A stretch of DNA of 64,000 nt from Marinospirillum alkaliphilum DSM 21637 (GCF_900119735.1 NZ_FPJW01000002.1:372001-436000), one strand, 5' to 3'; counted from the first letter of the stretch, positions 45,788-55,376 are shown. Made by a program: numbers and translations. The notes: a model not told the origin generated them from the sequence alone.

Positions 45788-45819
45788 AAAAAGCACTGAC
45801 CATGTAGAAGGGTCAGTGC
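45788..45819 (-). terminator. intrinsic terminator of hemP
   Basis: A 9-bp stem (GCACTGACC / GGTCAGTGC) is followed on the minus strand by TTTTT. It lies 49 bp after the hemP stop and separates hemP from the Fur-boxed hmuS unit. Confidence 0.8.
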
Positions 45820-45868
45820 CTGATAGAGGAAGGCTGGAATATCTGATGGTGGCTAGCTGAAGCGGTGG

Positions 45869-46051
45869 TTACTTGGTCAGGATCAGTTTGCCGCGATGGG
45901 TGATGCGCAGGGTGTAGGTTTCACCCTGGTGCAGAATCTGCAGCTGGCGACAGGCACCGAACAGCTGGTTGCTGGAGATGCAAGGGGTGTCTGGATCGGT
46001 ATTTTTTGTGGCTGCATCTGATGCCAGCGGGTGTTCGGGTGTTTTGTTCAT
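45869..46051 (-). CDS. hemP: hemin uptake protein HemP
   Basis: A 60-residue protein. The C-terminal half (SSNQLFGACRQLQILHQGETY, then LRITHRGKLILTK) is the HemP/HmuP signature, including the final GKLILTK. HemP proteins are small regulators or activators of heme uptake genes in several proteobacteria (known of the family). It has its own terminator. The 180 bp upstream contain an AT-rich stretch that may hold its promoter. No TonB-dependent heme receptor is in the window. Confidence 0.93.
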   Translation of the reverse strand: MNKTPEHPLASDAATKNTDPDTPCISSNQLFGACRQLQILHQGETYTLRITHRGKLILTK

Positions 46052-46231
46052 CGCAACCTGATGTTGTCGGTGAGTACTGATGTTTAATGAATCTTAATAC
46101 AAGTCTAATGATAAATAAGAAGTATTGTCAATTGCATCATGTCATGAAAAAGTCATCATTAGTTGACCTGCTTGTGTGGTCAGTTCATGGATGTGGTGTG
46201 GTGATGTGAAGTGCTGGCCTGCAGTGGTGGA

Positions 46232-48193
46232 TCAGTCAGCAAGGATGATGCAGTTGCGCCCGGCGGCTTTGGCTGCATAACAGGCTTCGTCTGCGCGTTT
46301 GATCAGCGCAGTGACGTGGCTGTCATCGGGCAGGAAATCGCTGATGCCAATGCTGGTGGTGACCCGGTATTGTTCTGAGCCGCTGATGACCAGTTGTTCA
46401 ACCGCCTGGCGGATACTTTCAGCAATGACTTCAGCCTGATGCTTGTCACAGTCCTTGAGCAGCAGGGCAAATTCATCTCCACCCTGCCGAGCGGGGGTAC
46501 CCTGTTGACCGGCCTGCTGGCGCAGGATGTCTGCAATGCCCTGTAGCCACAGATCGCCCATGTCATGGCCCAGGTTGTCATTCACCGGTTTGAAGTGATC
46601 CAGGTCGATCAACAGCAGTGCAGATTGTTGCTGGTGCTCCTGCCAGCGCTGCAGGGCTGCATCCATAACCTGATCAAAGCCGCGTCGGTTCAGCAGGTGG
46701 GTCAGCCCATCATGCAGTGCTGCCCAGCGATGCTTCTCTTCCTGGTTTTTGCGTTCGGTGATATCGCGGAAGGTGTTGATATAACCCTGGTATTGTCCGG
46801 CCTCATTTTTGATTGGAGAGGCATGGCTTTCCAGCCAGATTTGTTGTCCATCAGCACGGATGCAGCGGTACTGGTTTTCAAAACTGCGGTGATGGGCAAT
46901 GGCCTGAAGGCGGGATTCCAGTAACGCATCACGATCATCCGGGTGAATGCTCTCCTGCCAGCGTTTGCCGCGCAGGGATTCTGCAGCATAACCAGTCATG
47001 CTTTGCAGTGCCTGATTGACATAAATCACATCACCGATCAGGTCAGACAGTGCAATGCCGGATGGTGATGAATCGAGCACTGCATCAAGATAAGCCTGAC
47101 GGCGCACCAGATCATTGCGGTTACGCTCCAGCGAGCGCAATAAGGCATTGAATCGGGTGGCGACTGAACGGAGTTCACTCAGCGGGGTGTTGGCTTTCAG
47201 TCGTTCCTGTTCACCTCGGGTGATGGCATCAATTTGTATGGCAAAACGGCGTACCGGCTGCAGCAGCATTTGCAGAAATAACCAGAGGGTTGGCAGGCTG
47301 ATCAGCAGTACACCACCACCAATCAGCCACAGTATCCACCAGAGGCGATCAAAAGCAGCATAGGCTTCCTGCTCGGGCAGATAAACACCAACAATCCAGT
47401 CGGGTAGCCAGAGCTGGCGATAGGCCTGCAGGGCTTGTGTGCCATCCAGCATCTGTCCTTCAGCCGCGCCTTCCCAACCCAGGGTGGCCAGTGCAATCCA
47501 GGGGTTGACTTCCGCGCCTGGCAAAGGACGGAGAATCAGTTCCGGGTTGCGGTGAACCAGAATGGTGCCGGAGGCTGTACCCAGCCCTGCAAAGCCCTCT
47601 TGTCCCAGGCGCAAGCGTTGTAACCGACCTAAAAAGTTGTCGCCGAGCACACGCACCATGCCACCGACCATGCCCTGAAACTGCAGCTCATCATCCACCA
47701 GTGGCACTGCAAACATGACCAGGGGTTCGTTGGTGACCAGACCGGTGAAGGGTTCACTGACATAACTGCGCCGGGTGTGCAGCAGGTGTTGAAAGTACTC
47801 CCTTTGAGCAACATTCAGTCCCAGGCGACCTTCTGTCGGCCATTCACCTACAAGGGTGCCATCACGATTGATCACCACCAGGGCATCAAAGTAGGCCAGC
47901 AGGCCGGTGTTATAAGTCAGTAATTGTTGCAGTGAGGCTTCCGGTGCAGGAGGTAGGGGGGCATCGATCTGTCCACGCAAACCGCTCAGGGCCTGCAGGC
48001 GTTTTTCAACATCCTGTTCGATGTCACGGGCAATCAGTTCGGCCTGGTATTCCATGTGGGTGAACAAGGTTTCGCGGGTGATGTCCCGTCCCAGATACCA
48101 GGATGAGCCCAGCAAGGCTACAACCAGCAGCACCCAGCCAGAGCCGAGGCTGATCATCAGGCGTGCATGGAGTGAGCCGTACCAGCGCTTCAT
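46232..48193 (-). CDS. dCache-HAMP-PAS-GGDEF diguanylate cyclase
   Basis: A 653-residue sensor. A first membrane helix (about 12-30) is followed by a periplasmic dCache-like domain to about 280. A second helix (LWLIGGGVLLISLPTLWLFL) leads to HAMP (about 300-355). A PAS domain (about 360-485, with VIYVNQALQSMTGY and GYINTFRDITERK) and GGDEF (about 495-650, RQGGDEFALLL) follow. The RxxD inhibition site before GGDEF is absent. It makes c-di-GMP in response to a periplasmic ligand. There is no EAL domain. It is monocistronic and divergent from the sirtuin gene. Confidence 0.93.
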   Translation of the reverse strand: MKRWYGSLHARLMISLGSGWVLLVVALLGSSWYLGRDITRETLFTHMEYQAELIARDIEQDVEKRLQALSGLRGQIDAPLPPAPEASLQQLLTYNTGLLAYFDALVVINRDGTLVGEWPTEGRLGLNVAQREYFQHLLHTRRSYVSEPFTGLVTNEPLVMFAVPLVDDELQFQGMVGGMVRVLGDNFLGRLQRLRLGQEGFAGLGTASGTILVHRNPELILRPLPGAEVNPWIALATLGWEGAAEGQMLDGTQALQAYRQLWLPDWIVGVYLPEQEAYAAFDRLWWILWLIGGGVLLISLPTLWLFLQMLLQPVRRFAIQIDAITRGEQERLKANTPLSELRSVATRFNALLRSLERNRNDLVRRQAYLDAVLDSSPSGIALSDLIGDVIYVNQALQSMTGYAAESLRGKRWQESIHPDDRDALLESRLQAIAHHRSFENQYRCIRADGQQIWLESHASPIKNEAGQYQGYINTFRDITERKNQEEKHRWAALHDGLTHLLNRRGFDQVMDAALQRWQEHQQQSALLLIDLDHFKPVNDNLGHDMGDLWLQGIADILRQQAGQQGTPARQGGDEFALLLKDCDKHQAEVIAESIRQAVEQLVISGSEQYRVTTSIGISDFLPDDSHVTALIKRADEACYAAKAAGRNCIILAD

Positions 48194-48304
48194 GATTTAT
48201 CCTTACCCTATCAGGCCGGTGGAACCTTGTCTGGCCACTGCAGGTCATTTGTTTTTAGTCTTTACCTGCGAGTAAGTCTAACAGTTTTCAGGAGTAACAG
48301 GCAT

Positions 48305-49159
48305 TTGGACAAACTTAATGCTTCATTTCATCAACTGGTGGATTTTGTCACCGGGCATCATAAACTGCTGGTGCTGACCGGTGCCGGTGTCAGCACTGAC
48401 AGTGGTATTCCGGACTATCGTGATGAGCTGGGGCAGTGGAAGCGTAATCCACCGGTGCAGCATGGCGATTTCATGTCGCAACTGCTCACCCGGCAGCGTT
48501 ACTGGGCCAGAGCCCTGGCGGGTTTTCCGCTGATGCAGCAGGCACAACCCGGCATGGCACACCAGGCCCTGGCGGCATTGGAAAAGCAGGGCCTGGTGCA
48601 TCACCTGATCACCCAGAATGTGGACCGGTTGCACCAGAAGGCAGGTTCCCAAAAGGTCACGGATCTGCATGGCCGCGCCGACACCGTCAGTTGTCAGGCG
48701 TGTGGTTATCGTTTGATGCGTTATGCCTTTCATCAACACCTGGAACGACTGAATCCGGCTTTTGTATCCCATCAGTCAGTGGCACCTGCGCCGGATGGGG
48801 ATGCAGATCTGGAGCGGCAGGACTTTCATCACTTTCAGGTGGTGGATTGCCCGCGTTGTCGAGGCATCATTAAACCGGATGTGGTGTTTTTTGGTGATCT
48901 GGTGCCAAAGGCCATTCGACAGGCTGCTGATCAGGCCTTGCAGGAGGCGGATGCTTTGCTGGTGGTGGGTTCTTCACTGATGGTTTATTCCGGTTATCGC
49001 TTCTGCCAGCAAGCCAGTAAAGCCGGTAAGCCGGTTGCAGCCCTGAATCTGGGGAAAACCCGGGCTGATCCCCTGTTAAGCCTGAAAGTAACGGCTTCGG
49101 TGGGACAGGTTTTGCAGGCTTTGTCCGCCACGCTGTGTGGCGAAATTGCAGGTAATTGA
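48305..49159 (+). CDS. Sir2-family NAD-dependent protein deacylase
   Basis: A 284-residue sirtuin. LTGAGVSTDSGIPDYRD is the NAD-binding motif, ITQNVDRLHQKAGS and LHGRADTVSCQACG show the catalytic His and the first zinc Cys pair, and VDCPRCRGIIKPDVVFFGD completes the zinc ribbon. GSSLMVYSGYRF is the late NAD loop. I chose a TTG start at 48305, because AGGAG lies 10 bp before it and the protein then starts as the family does. The GTG at 48227 would add 26 odd residues. It probably removes acyl groups from metabolic enzymes. Length is normal. Confidence 0.92.
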   Translation: MDKLNASFHQLVDFVTGHHKLLVLTGAGVSTDSGIPDYRDELGQWKRNPPVQHGDFMSQLLTRQRYWARALAGFPLMQQAQPGMAHQALAALEKQGLVHHLITQNVDRLHQKAGSQKVTDLHGRADTVSCQACGYRLMRYAFHQHLERLNPAFVSHQSVAPAPDGDADLERQDFHHFQVVDCPRCRGIIKPDVVFFGDLVPKAIRQAADQALQEADALLVVGSSLMVYSGYRFCQQASKAGKPVAALNLGKTRADPLLSLKVTASVGQVLQALSATLCGEIAGN

Positions 49160-49235
49160 TTTTCAAAGGTTTCGATATTGGAGTTGAGCTGCTAGGATCT
49201 TTATGTTGACCATAACCTGACCTGGAGGATAACCA

Positions 49236-50864
49236 ATGGCGGATGACAAAGATCCCATGCAGCCAGATGGGGAAGTCAATCCCATCGATACTGACTATCA
49301 GATCGGTCAGGATAATATCGAAATTCAGGTAGGTCCTTTTGGTCTGGATATTCACAACCGGGTGTTTGCCATTTCCGGTCTGTCAGTGATTGCTTTTGTG
49401 TTGCTGACGCTGATCTTCCAGAGTCAGGTGGAGCCTCTTTTCGGCAGCTTGCGTGGCTGGCTGACATCCAATCTCGACTGGTTTTTCATCAGTGCCGCCA
49501 ATATTTTTGTGCTGCTGTGCCTGTTCCTGATTTTTTCTCCGCTGGGGCGAGTGCGGCTTGGCGGTACTGAAGCCACACCGGACTTTTCTTATCTGGGCTG
49601 GTTTTCCATGCTGTTTGCGGCGGGCATGGGTATTGGTCTGATGTTTTTTGGTGTATCCGAGCCCCTGTCCCATTTTTCCAGTGCTTATGGCGGCACCAGT
49701 ATGGATGGTGGTGTGCGTACCGATTGGGCGCCTCTGGGCGCAGCGGCCGGTGATGCACTGGCAGCAGAACGCCTGGGCATGGCCGCCACCATCTATCACT
49801 GGGCACTGCATCCCTGGGCGATTTATGCGGTGCTGGCGCTGGGTCTGGCGTTGTTTTCCTTTAACAAGGGTTTGCCCCTGACCATTCGTTCGATTTTTTA
49901 TCCGCTGCTGGGTGAGCGGGTCTGGGGCTGGCCAGGCCATGTGATCGATATTCTTGCGGTGCTGGCAACCCTGTTTGGTCTGGCCACCTCACTGGGTCTG
50001 GGTGCATCTCAGGCGGCTGCCGGTCTGAACTTTCTGTTTGGTTTGCCGGAAGGCACCACCATGGAAGTGCTGCTGGTGATTGCCATCACGCTGATTGCGC
50101 TGGTGTCTGTGGTTGCCGGGCTGGAAGCAGGGGTCAAGCGCCTGTCCGAGATCAATATGGTGCTGGCGGCCTTGCTGCTGTTGTTTGTAATCCTTGTCGG
50201 GCCAACACTGGCCATCATGACCGGCTTTTTTGCCAATCTGGTGGCTTATCTGCAGCATTTGCCCGCACTGGCCAATCCGGTGGGGCGTGAGGATGCCAAC
50301 TTTGCCCAGGGCTGGACAGCCTTCTACTGGGCCTGGTGGATTTCCTGGTCACCCTTTGTTGGTATGTTCATTGCGCGGGTGTCCCGTGGTCGCACCGTGC
50401 GAGAGTTCCTGATTTCCGTGCTGCTGATTCCTTCAACGGCCTGTGTGTTGTGGATGAGCGTGTTTGGCGGCACCGCCATCAGCCAGTTGCTGGGTGGTTA
50501 TGATGCCTTGACGGATGCCGCCTTGCCGCTGCAGTTGTTCACCATGCTGGATGCCCTGCCGATTGCCCAGATCACCTCTTTTGTGGCAATCATTCTGGTG
50601 GTGGTGTTTTTCATCACCTCATCGGATTCCGGCTCGCTGGTGATTGATACCATTGCTGCCGGTGGCAAGGTGAATGCTCCCACACCACAGCGGGTTTTCT
50701 GGTGCACCTTTGAAGGTCTGGTGGCGATAGCGCTGATTCTCGGTGGTGGCCTGGTTGCATTGCAGGCCATGGCGGTGTCGGCTGGCTTCCCCTTCACACT
50801 GGTGCTGCTGATGTCTTGTGTGGCCCTGATCAAGGGCTTGTCCAGCGAACCGAAATCCGTTTGA
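49236..50864 (+). CDS. BCCT-family betaine/choline/carnitine-type transporter
   Basis: A 542-residue polytopic membrane protein with 12 predicted helices and a hydrophilic N-terminal tail of about 35 residues. GMGIGLMFFGVSEPLSHF is the BCCT signature region, and WAWWISWSPFVGMFIARVSRG is the conserved TM8 tryptophan segment. It probably imports betaine or a similar osmolyte coupled to sodium. CTGGAGG precedes the start. It fits a salt-exposed life, together with nhaB. The exact substrate cannot be told from sequence alone. Confidence 0.93.
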   Translation: MADDKDPMQPDGEVNPIDTDYQIGQDNIEIQVGPFGLDIHNRVFAISGLSVIAFVLLTLIFQSQVEPLFGSLRGWLTSNLDWFFISAANIFVLLCLFLIFSPLGRVRLGGTEATPDFSYLGWFSMLFAAGMGIGLMFFGVSEPLSHFSSAYGGTSMDGGVRTDWAPLGAAAGDALAAERLGMAATIYHWALHPWAIYAVLALGLALFSFNKGLPLTIRSIFYPLLGERVWGWPGHVIDILAVLATLFGLATSLGLGASQAAAGLNFLFGLPEGTTMEVLLVIAITLIALVSVVAGLEAGVKRLSEINMVLAALLLLFVILVGPTLAIMTGFFANLVAYLQHLPALANPVGREDANFAQGWTAFYWAWWISWSPFVGMFIARVSRGRTVREFLISVLLIPSTACVLWMSVFGGTAISQLLGGYDALTDAALPLQLFTMLDALPIAQITSFVAIILVVVFFITSSDSGSLVIDTIAAGGKVNAPTPQRVFWCTFEGLVAIALILGGGLVALQAMAVSAGFPFTLVLLMSCVALIKGLSSEPKSV

Positions 50865-50898
50865 TGCGCTTGCTACCTGTTGCTGCAAGGGGGTGTTG

Positions 50899-52749
50899 AT
50901 GGAAGTGGAAGTCACTGAAGTACTGGACTTTCTGCAGCAGCACCCACCTTTCAGTGAGCTGCCACTGGAGGTGTTGCAGGAGGTGGCCAGCCAGATAGAG
51001 GTGGGTTATTTCCGCGCCGGTACCCGCATCCTGGAGTTCGGTCAGCCGATTGATGCCCTGCATCTGATCCGCAGTGGTTCAGTGGAGGTGTATCGGCGCA
51101 GTGGTGAGCTTTACAACCGCCTCAGTGAAGGCGGTTTTTTCGGTGAGTTCGGTCTGCTGCGTCAGGGGCGGGTGCGTTTTCCGGTTTCAGCGCTGGAAGA
51201 TACGCTGGTGTATTTCATACCCGAAGCCATTTTCCTGCACCTGTTTGAAGCGCATGAAAGTTTTGCGGATGCCGTGGAAGTGGAAGACCGCACCCGGCTG
51301 CGTCAGGCGGTGGCGCGCCGTGAAGATGCCAATGAGTTGCTCACCGCTCGGGTGGACACCCTGATCAGTCGTGAACCCGTCACCCTGGATCAACAGGCCA
51401 GTGTGCATGAGGCTGCGGTATTGATGACACAGCAGGGTGTTTCCTGTCTGTTGATCACTGATCAGGACCGTTCATTGCCGGTGGGAATCATCACCGACAA
51501 GGATCTGCGCATGCGGGTTCTGGCGGCTGGCCTTGATGTACAGGCTCCGGTGCAGCAGATCATGACACCAGAGCCGGTGACCATTCAGCACAGCCAGCTG
51601 GTGTTTGAAGCCATGCTGTTGATGCTGCGATCCAATCTGCACCATTTGCCAGTGGTCAGAAAAGGCCAGTTGCTGGGTGTGATTGCCCTGTCTGATATCA
51701 TTCGTTACGAGTCACAGAACAGTCTGTTTGTGGTTGGCAGCATCTTTCGCCAGAACAGTGTGGAAGAGTTGCAGGCACTGGTGCCGGATGTGCGTGCCAG
51801 TTTTCTGCGCATGGTCAATGAAGATGCCAACTCGCGCATGATCGGCACCGCCATGGCGGTGATCGGCCGCAGCTTCAAACAGCGGCTGCTGGAGCTGGCA
51901 GAAGCTGAGCTGGGCCCACCACCGATTCCTTATTGTTTTCTGGCGCTGGGTTCCATGGCCCGTGAAGAGCAGACCCTGGTCACGGATCAGGATAATGCCC
52001 TGGTGCTGCATGACAGCTTTGATCCGCAGCGCCACGATGCCTATTTCAGCCAGTTGGCCGAGTTTGTCTGTCAGGGTCTGGCAGCTTGTGGCTACACCCT
52101 CTGCAAGGGTGACATCATGGCCACCAATTCGCGCTGGCGGCAACCCTTGCGAGTCTGGCAGCAGTATTTCAGTGACTGGATTGATAAACCAACACCGGAA
52201 ACCCTGCTGAACAGTTCGATCTTTTTTGATCTGGATGGTGTCTGGGGGCAGCTGCAGTGGGCCGATCAGTTGAATGATCTGATTCTACGCAAGGCCAGGC
52301 AGCGTCCGCGTTTTCTGGCCTGTATGGCGCGCAATGCCCTGAATCGCACACCACCGCTGGGTTTTTTCAAGGACTTTGTGATGGAAAAGGATGGCCGCCA
52401 GAACAACTCGATCAATACCAAACGGCGAGGAACCGCACCGGTGGCTGATCTGATCCGGGTGCATGCACTGGCGGTGGGTTCATCGGCACGCAATTCCTTT
52501 GAGCGACTGGAAGACATCATTCAAGCCGGCATTCTGCCGAGTGGCCGGGGGCAGGACTTGCGGGATGCACTGGAATTGATTTCCATGGTGCGCATTCGTC
52601 ATCAGGCACTGGCATTGCGGGAAGGGCAGGAGCCGGACAACAACGTGGCACCGGAGCAGCTGTCTGATTTTGAACGCAAGAATCTCAAGGATGCCTTCCA
52701 GATTCTCAGTCATGCCCAGAAATACCTGAAATTCCGTTATCCGCTGTAA
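50899..52749 (+). CDS. cNMP-binding / CBS / DUF294 nucleotidyltransferase-like protein
   Basis: A 616-residue cytosolic protein in three parts. Residues about 1-135 are a cyclic-nucleotide-binding fold (RAGTRILEFGQPIDALHLIR, GGFFGEFGLLRQGR). Residues about 150-270 are a CBS pair (VGIITDKDLRMRVLA and LGVIALSDIIRYESQ). The rest is DUF294, with a nucleotidyltransferase signature (GSMAREEQTLVTDQDNALV), and the DUF294_C helical domain. AGGGGG precedes the ATG at 50899. It is 51 bp before the exonuclease gene, a pairing common in Pseudomonas-like bacteria. It probably senses a nucleotide and acts by nucleotidyl transfer, but its substrate is unknown. Confidence 0.9.
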   Translation: MEVEVTEVLDFLQQHPPFSELPLEVLQEVASQIEVGYFRAGTRILEFGQPIDALHLIRSGSVEVYRRSGELYNRLSEGGFFGEFGLLRQGRVRFPVSALEDTLVYFIPEAIFLHLFEAHESFADAVEVEDRTRLRQAVARREDANELLTARVDTLISREPVTLDQQASVHEAAVLMTQQGVSCLLITDQDRSLPVGIITDKDLRMRVLAAGLDVQAPVQQIMTPEPVTIQHSQLVFEAMLLMLRSNLHHLPVVRKGQLLGVIALSDIIRYESQNSLFVVGSIFRQNSVEELQALVPDVRASFLRMVNEDANSRMIGTAMAVIGRSFKQRLLELAEAELGPPPIPYCFLALGSMAREEQTLVTDQDNALVLHDSFDPQRHDAYFSQLAEFVCQGLAACGYTLCKGDIMATNSRWRQPLRVWQQYFSDWIDKPTPETLLNSSIFFDLDGVWGQLQWADQLNDLILRKARQRPRFLACMARNALNRTPPLGFFKDFVMEKDGRQNNSINTKRRGTAPVADLIRVHALAVGSSARNSFERLEDIIQAGILPSGRGQDLRDALELISMVRIRHQALALREGQEPDNNVAPEQLSDFERKNLKDAFQILSHAQKYLKFRYPL

Positions 52750-52800
52750 GCTGCTGTTTGTGGTGTTTTGTCTGTGATCTTCTGCCAATGAGGTGCAAGG

Positions 52801-53571
52801 GTGTTTTATCTGGACCCGAAAAAACTCCGTGATCAACCAGTGGATGAAGAACCGGAGTTGAGCCAGAGCAGTGCTTCGGCGGTGAACTGGCCTGAGCGTT
52901 TCCGGCAACTGGCAGAGACCGCAGTGGACCCTCGCCTGAAGGCTTATTACGCTGCCGGTGTGCCATCCGGTGACACCCCCCTTGCGGAAGTTCCTCTGCT
53001 GGCCATGGATGTGGAAACCACCGGCCTGAATGCACGCAAGGACGGCATTGTCAGCATTGGACTGATTCCCATGACCCTGCAACGGATTTCCTGTGCCCGT
53101 GCCGGTCACTGGGTGGTGCGACCGCGTACCAGCCTGAAGGAAGAATCCATCGTGATTCATGGCATCACCCACTCTCAGGTGCAACAGGCTCCGGATCTGG
53201 ATCAGTTGCTGGAGGCCTTGTTACAAGCCATGCAAGGCAGTGTGGCGGTGGTGCATTACCGAGGCATTGAACGCCCGTTTCTGGATGCCGCACTGCGGAC
53301 ACGCATCGGTGAAGGATTGGAGTTTCCGGTAATTGATACCATGGAGCTGGAAGCGCGGGTGCATCGACAAAAACCACCGGGTTGGCTGGATCGCCTGCTG
53401 GGACGCCAACCCGTTTCCATCCGCCTTGCTGACAGTCGCAGCCGTTACGGGCTGCCTCGTTATCGCCCCCACCATGCACTGACTGATGCGCTGGCCTGTG
53501 CGGAATTGCTGCAAGCCCAGATTGCCCATCGTTACAGCCCGGAAACCCTGCTTGAAAGGGTGTGGAGCTGA
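52801..53571 (+). CDS. DEDDh-type 3'-5' exonuclease
   Basis: A 256-residue protein. The first acidic motif LLAMDVETTGLNARKDGIVS, the second region VVHYRGIERPFLDAAL and the third HHALTDALACAEL give the DnaQ-like pattern. In the second motif Glu stands where Asp is usual. The remaining catalytic residues are present. It probably degrades nucleic acid, but its target is unknown. It starts with GTG after GGTGCAAGG. It follows the DUF294 gene by 51 bp, as in many related genomes. Confidence 0.85.
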   Translation: MFYLDPKKLRDQPVDEEPELSQSSASAVNWPERFRQLAETAVDPRLKAYYAAGVPSGDTPLAEVPLLAMDVETTGLNARKDGIVSIGLIPMTLQRISCARAGHWVVRPRTSLKEESIVIHGITHSQVQQAPDLDQLLEALLQAMQGSVAVVHYRGIERPFLDAALRTRIGEGLEFPVIDTMELEARVHRQKPPGWLDRLLGRQPVSIRLADSRSRYGLPRYRPHHALTDALACAELLQAQIAHRYSPETLLERVWS

Positions 53572-53593
53572 GGCATTGATTTGTTTTGTGTTA

Positions 53594-54403
53594 TCAGCTG
53601 GAAACAGTCATACGCAGAGAGTTTTCAATTTTTTGCACTGTTTCCTGCATTCGGGCCAGGTGTTTACGTGCAGCCTCTTCGATCAGCATGGCTTTGGCCA
53701 CATACACCAGGTTTAGTACACCAATCACCCGCTGCCCCTGAAAGATCGGCAGAGCAATCGAGGCAATTTTTTCCTCTTCCGCCCATTCAGCATAGTTTTC
53801 ACCATAACCACGATTGCGCGTCCGTTGGATCAGATTGCTGATGTACTCCTGATCGCGAGCCAGCTCACCTTCTTTGCCAGGTCGTGCAGCAAGTAATTCC
53901 AGTAACTCCATACGTTCTGTTTCCGGGCAGAACGCAAAATAGGCACGCCCTGTGGCAGTGGTCAGAATTGGCAGGCGTCTGCCAATCATGGATCGATGAA
54001 AAGACAGACGACTGAAGCGGTGAGTGGTTTCACGCACCACCATTGCATCCCCGTCCAGCGTACAAATATCTGTAGGCCAGGCGACCTCCTGCAGTAGTTC
54101 AGCCAGCAGTGGTGCTGCCAGCTCCGAAACCCATTGATCATCTCGAAAACCTTCACTCAGCTCTCGCACTTTCATGGTGAGTTGAAAACTGTCATCCGAA
54201 GCACTGCGCCGGACATAACCCTCTTGTTGCAAGGTTTCCAGCAGGCGTCTAACTGTTGTTCGGTGTATGCCGGTGCGGCGTGCAAGTTCAGTGCAAGTAC
54301 AGCCACCATCAATACGGTTCAGCATATTCAGTAGCTGCAGACCACGCATCAGACCCCGTACTTGTTTGTATTCGGTATTTTTATCTTCAATCACTTTGTT
54401 CAT
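53594..54403 (-). CDS. mhpR: IclR-family regulator, MhpR-like
   Basis: A 269-residue regulator. The N-terminal winged HTH is at about residues 25-65 (CTELARRTGIHRTTVRRLLETL). The C-terminal IclR effector domain has RLPILTTATGRAYFAFCPE and IASIALPIFQGQRVIGVLNL. The start at 54403 (MNKVIEDKNTEYKQVRG) is favoured; the longer one at 54466 would run through the operator at 54419-54433. It is divergent from the mhp operon. It probably activates it when a hydroxyphenylpropionate-type effector binds, as MhpR does in E. coli. The 3' end is close to the exonuclease stop (23 bp). Confidence 0.87.
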   Translation of the reverse strand: MNKVIEDKNTEYKQVRGLMRGLQLLNMLNRIDGGCTCTELARRTGIHRTTVRRLLETLQQEGYVRRSASDDSFQLTMKVRELSEGFRDDQWVSELAAPLLAELLQEVAWPTDICTLDGDAMVVRETTHRFSRLSFHRSMIGRRLPILTTATGRAYFAFCPETERMELLELLAARPGKEGELARDQEYISNLIQRTRNRGYGENYAEWAEEEKIASIALPIFQGQRVIGVLNLVYVAKAMLIEEAARKHLARMQETVQKIENSLRMTVSS

Positions 54404-54418
54404 TTCTTTATTTTTTCT

Positions 54419-54433
54419 GTGCACTAGGTGCAC
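54419..54433. promoter_or_regulatory. MhpR-type operator before mhpD
   Basis: GTGCAC-TAG-GTGCAC, a 15-bp palindrome, lies between mhpR and the mhp operon. It closely resembles the known E. coli MhpR operator, which has the same GTGCAC halves and 3-base spacer. A matching site lies at 61030-61044. Confidence 0.8.
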
Positions 54434-54451
54434 GCCAGTGTTGTTTTTTAT

Positions 54452-54467
54452 TGTGACGATTATCAAG
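54452..54467. promoter_or_regulatory. possible CRP/Vfr site in the mhp promoter region
   Basis: TGTGA-N6-TCAAG resembles the CRP consensus TGTGA-N6-TCACA, with a perfect left half and a weak right half. E. coli mhp is CRP dependent, so the site is plausible. It lies 19 bp from the MhpR operator. Confidence 0.4.
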
Positions 54468-54556
54468 TTTCACCTAGTCTTGCGCAACCTGCTGAGAATC
54501 ACAGGCACAAACAATAAAAACTTCGGATGTCTTTCCAGAGATCACTGGTGATGTAG

Positions 54557-55351
54557 ATGGCAGATAACACAGATGTATTAAACAGCCTCGCCAATAGCCT
54601 GCGGCAGGCAGAAGAAAACCTTGCACCAATCTCCCCCGTGAGGAATCAGCTGTGTGAACAGGACTCCGTTTCTGCTTATCGCATCCAGCAGATCAATGTG
54701 GACGCTGGTGTTGCCGCTGGGCGGCGCATTGTTGGGCGTAAGGTGGGTTTGACCAATCCACGGGTGCAGCAACAACTGGGTGTGAATCAGCCGGATTTTG
54801 GCACCCTGTTCGCCGACATGAGTTATGGCGAATATCAGCCGATTCCTTTCAGTCGTGTTTTACAGCCGCGTATTGAAGCAGAAGTGGCGCTGATTCTGGA
54901 CCAGGATCTGGATCGACCTGACTGCAGTCTGGCGGATCTGATTAGTGCCGTGCGTTGGGTTATGCCTGCATTTGAAGTGGTCGGCAGCCGTATTCGTGAC
55001 TGGGATATCCGCTTTGTAGACACCGTGGCTGACAACGCCTCCAGTGGTTGTTTTGTGCTGGGCGGACCGGTGCGTCGCCTGGATGGGCTGGACCTGCGTG
55101 ATGCACGCATGCAGATGACACGTAATGGTGAATTGGTTTCAGAGGGGGCAGGCACTGAATGTCTGGGGCACCCGCTGAATGCTGCGGTGTGGCTAGCGCG
55201 CACCCTGAGCGAGCTGGGTACACCACTCAAAGCGGGTGATCTGGTGTTGACGGGTGCACTGGGGCCCATGGTCTCAGTGGCACCATCTGACCAGTTTGAA
55301 GCAAGGATTGAAGGACTGGGCAGTGTGGTCGCCTGTTTTGACAGTCAATAA
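54557..55351 (+). CDS. mhpD: 2-hydroxypenta-2,4-dienoate hydratase MhpD
   Basis: A 264-residue hydratase of the MhpD/BphH/XylJ family. [25 protein letters not shown] at the start, [11 protein letters not shown], and [15 protein letters not shown] with metal ligands are conserved. [15 protein letters not shown] closes the fold. It adds water to 2-hydroxypentadienoate to give 4-hydroxy-2-oxovalerate, the substrate of MhpE. It is the first gene of the operon. Length is normal and the fold looks complete. Confidence 0.95.
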   Translation: MADNTDVLNSLANSLRQAEENLAPISPVRNQLCEQDSVSAYRIQQINVDAGVAAGRRIVGRKVGLTNPRVQQQLGVNQPDFGTLFADMSYGEYQPIPFSRVLQPRIEAEVALILDQDLDRPDCSLADLISAVRWVMPAFEVVGSRIRDWDIRFVDTVADNASSGCFVLGGPVRRLDGLDLRDARMQMTRNGELVSEGAGTECLGHPLNAAVWLARTLSELGTPLKAGDLVLTGALGPMVSVAPSDQFEARIEGLGSVVACFDSQ

Positions 55352-55376
55352 CCGGAACAGCAATCAGGATTAATCC

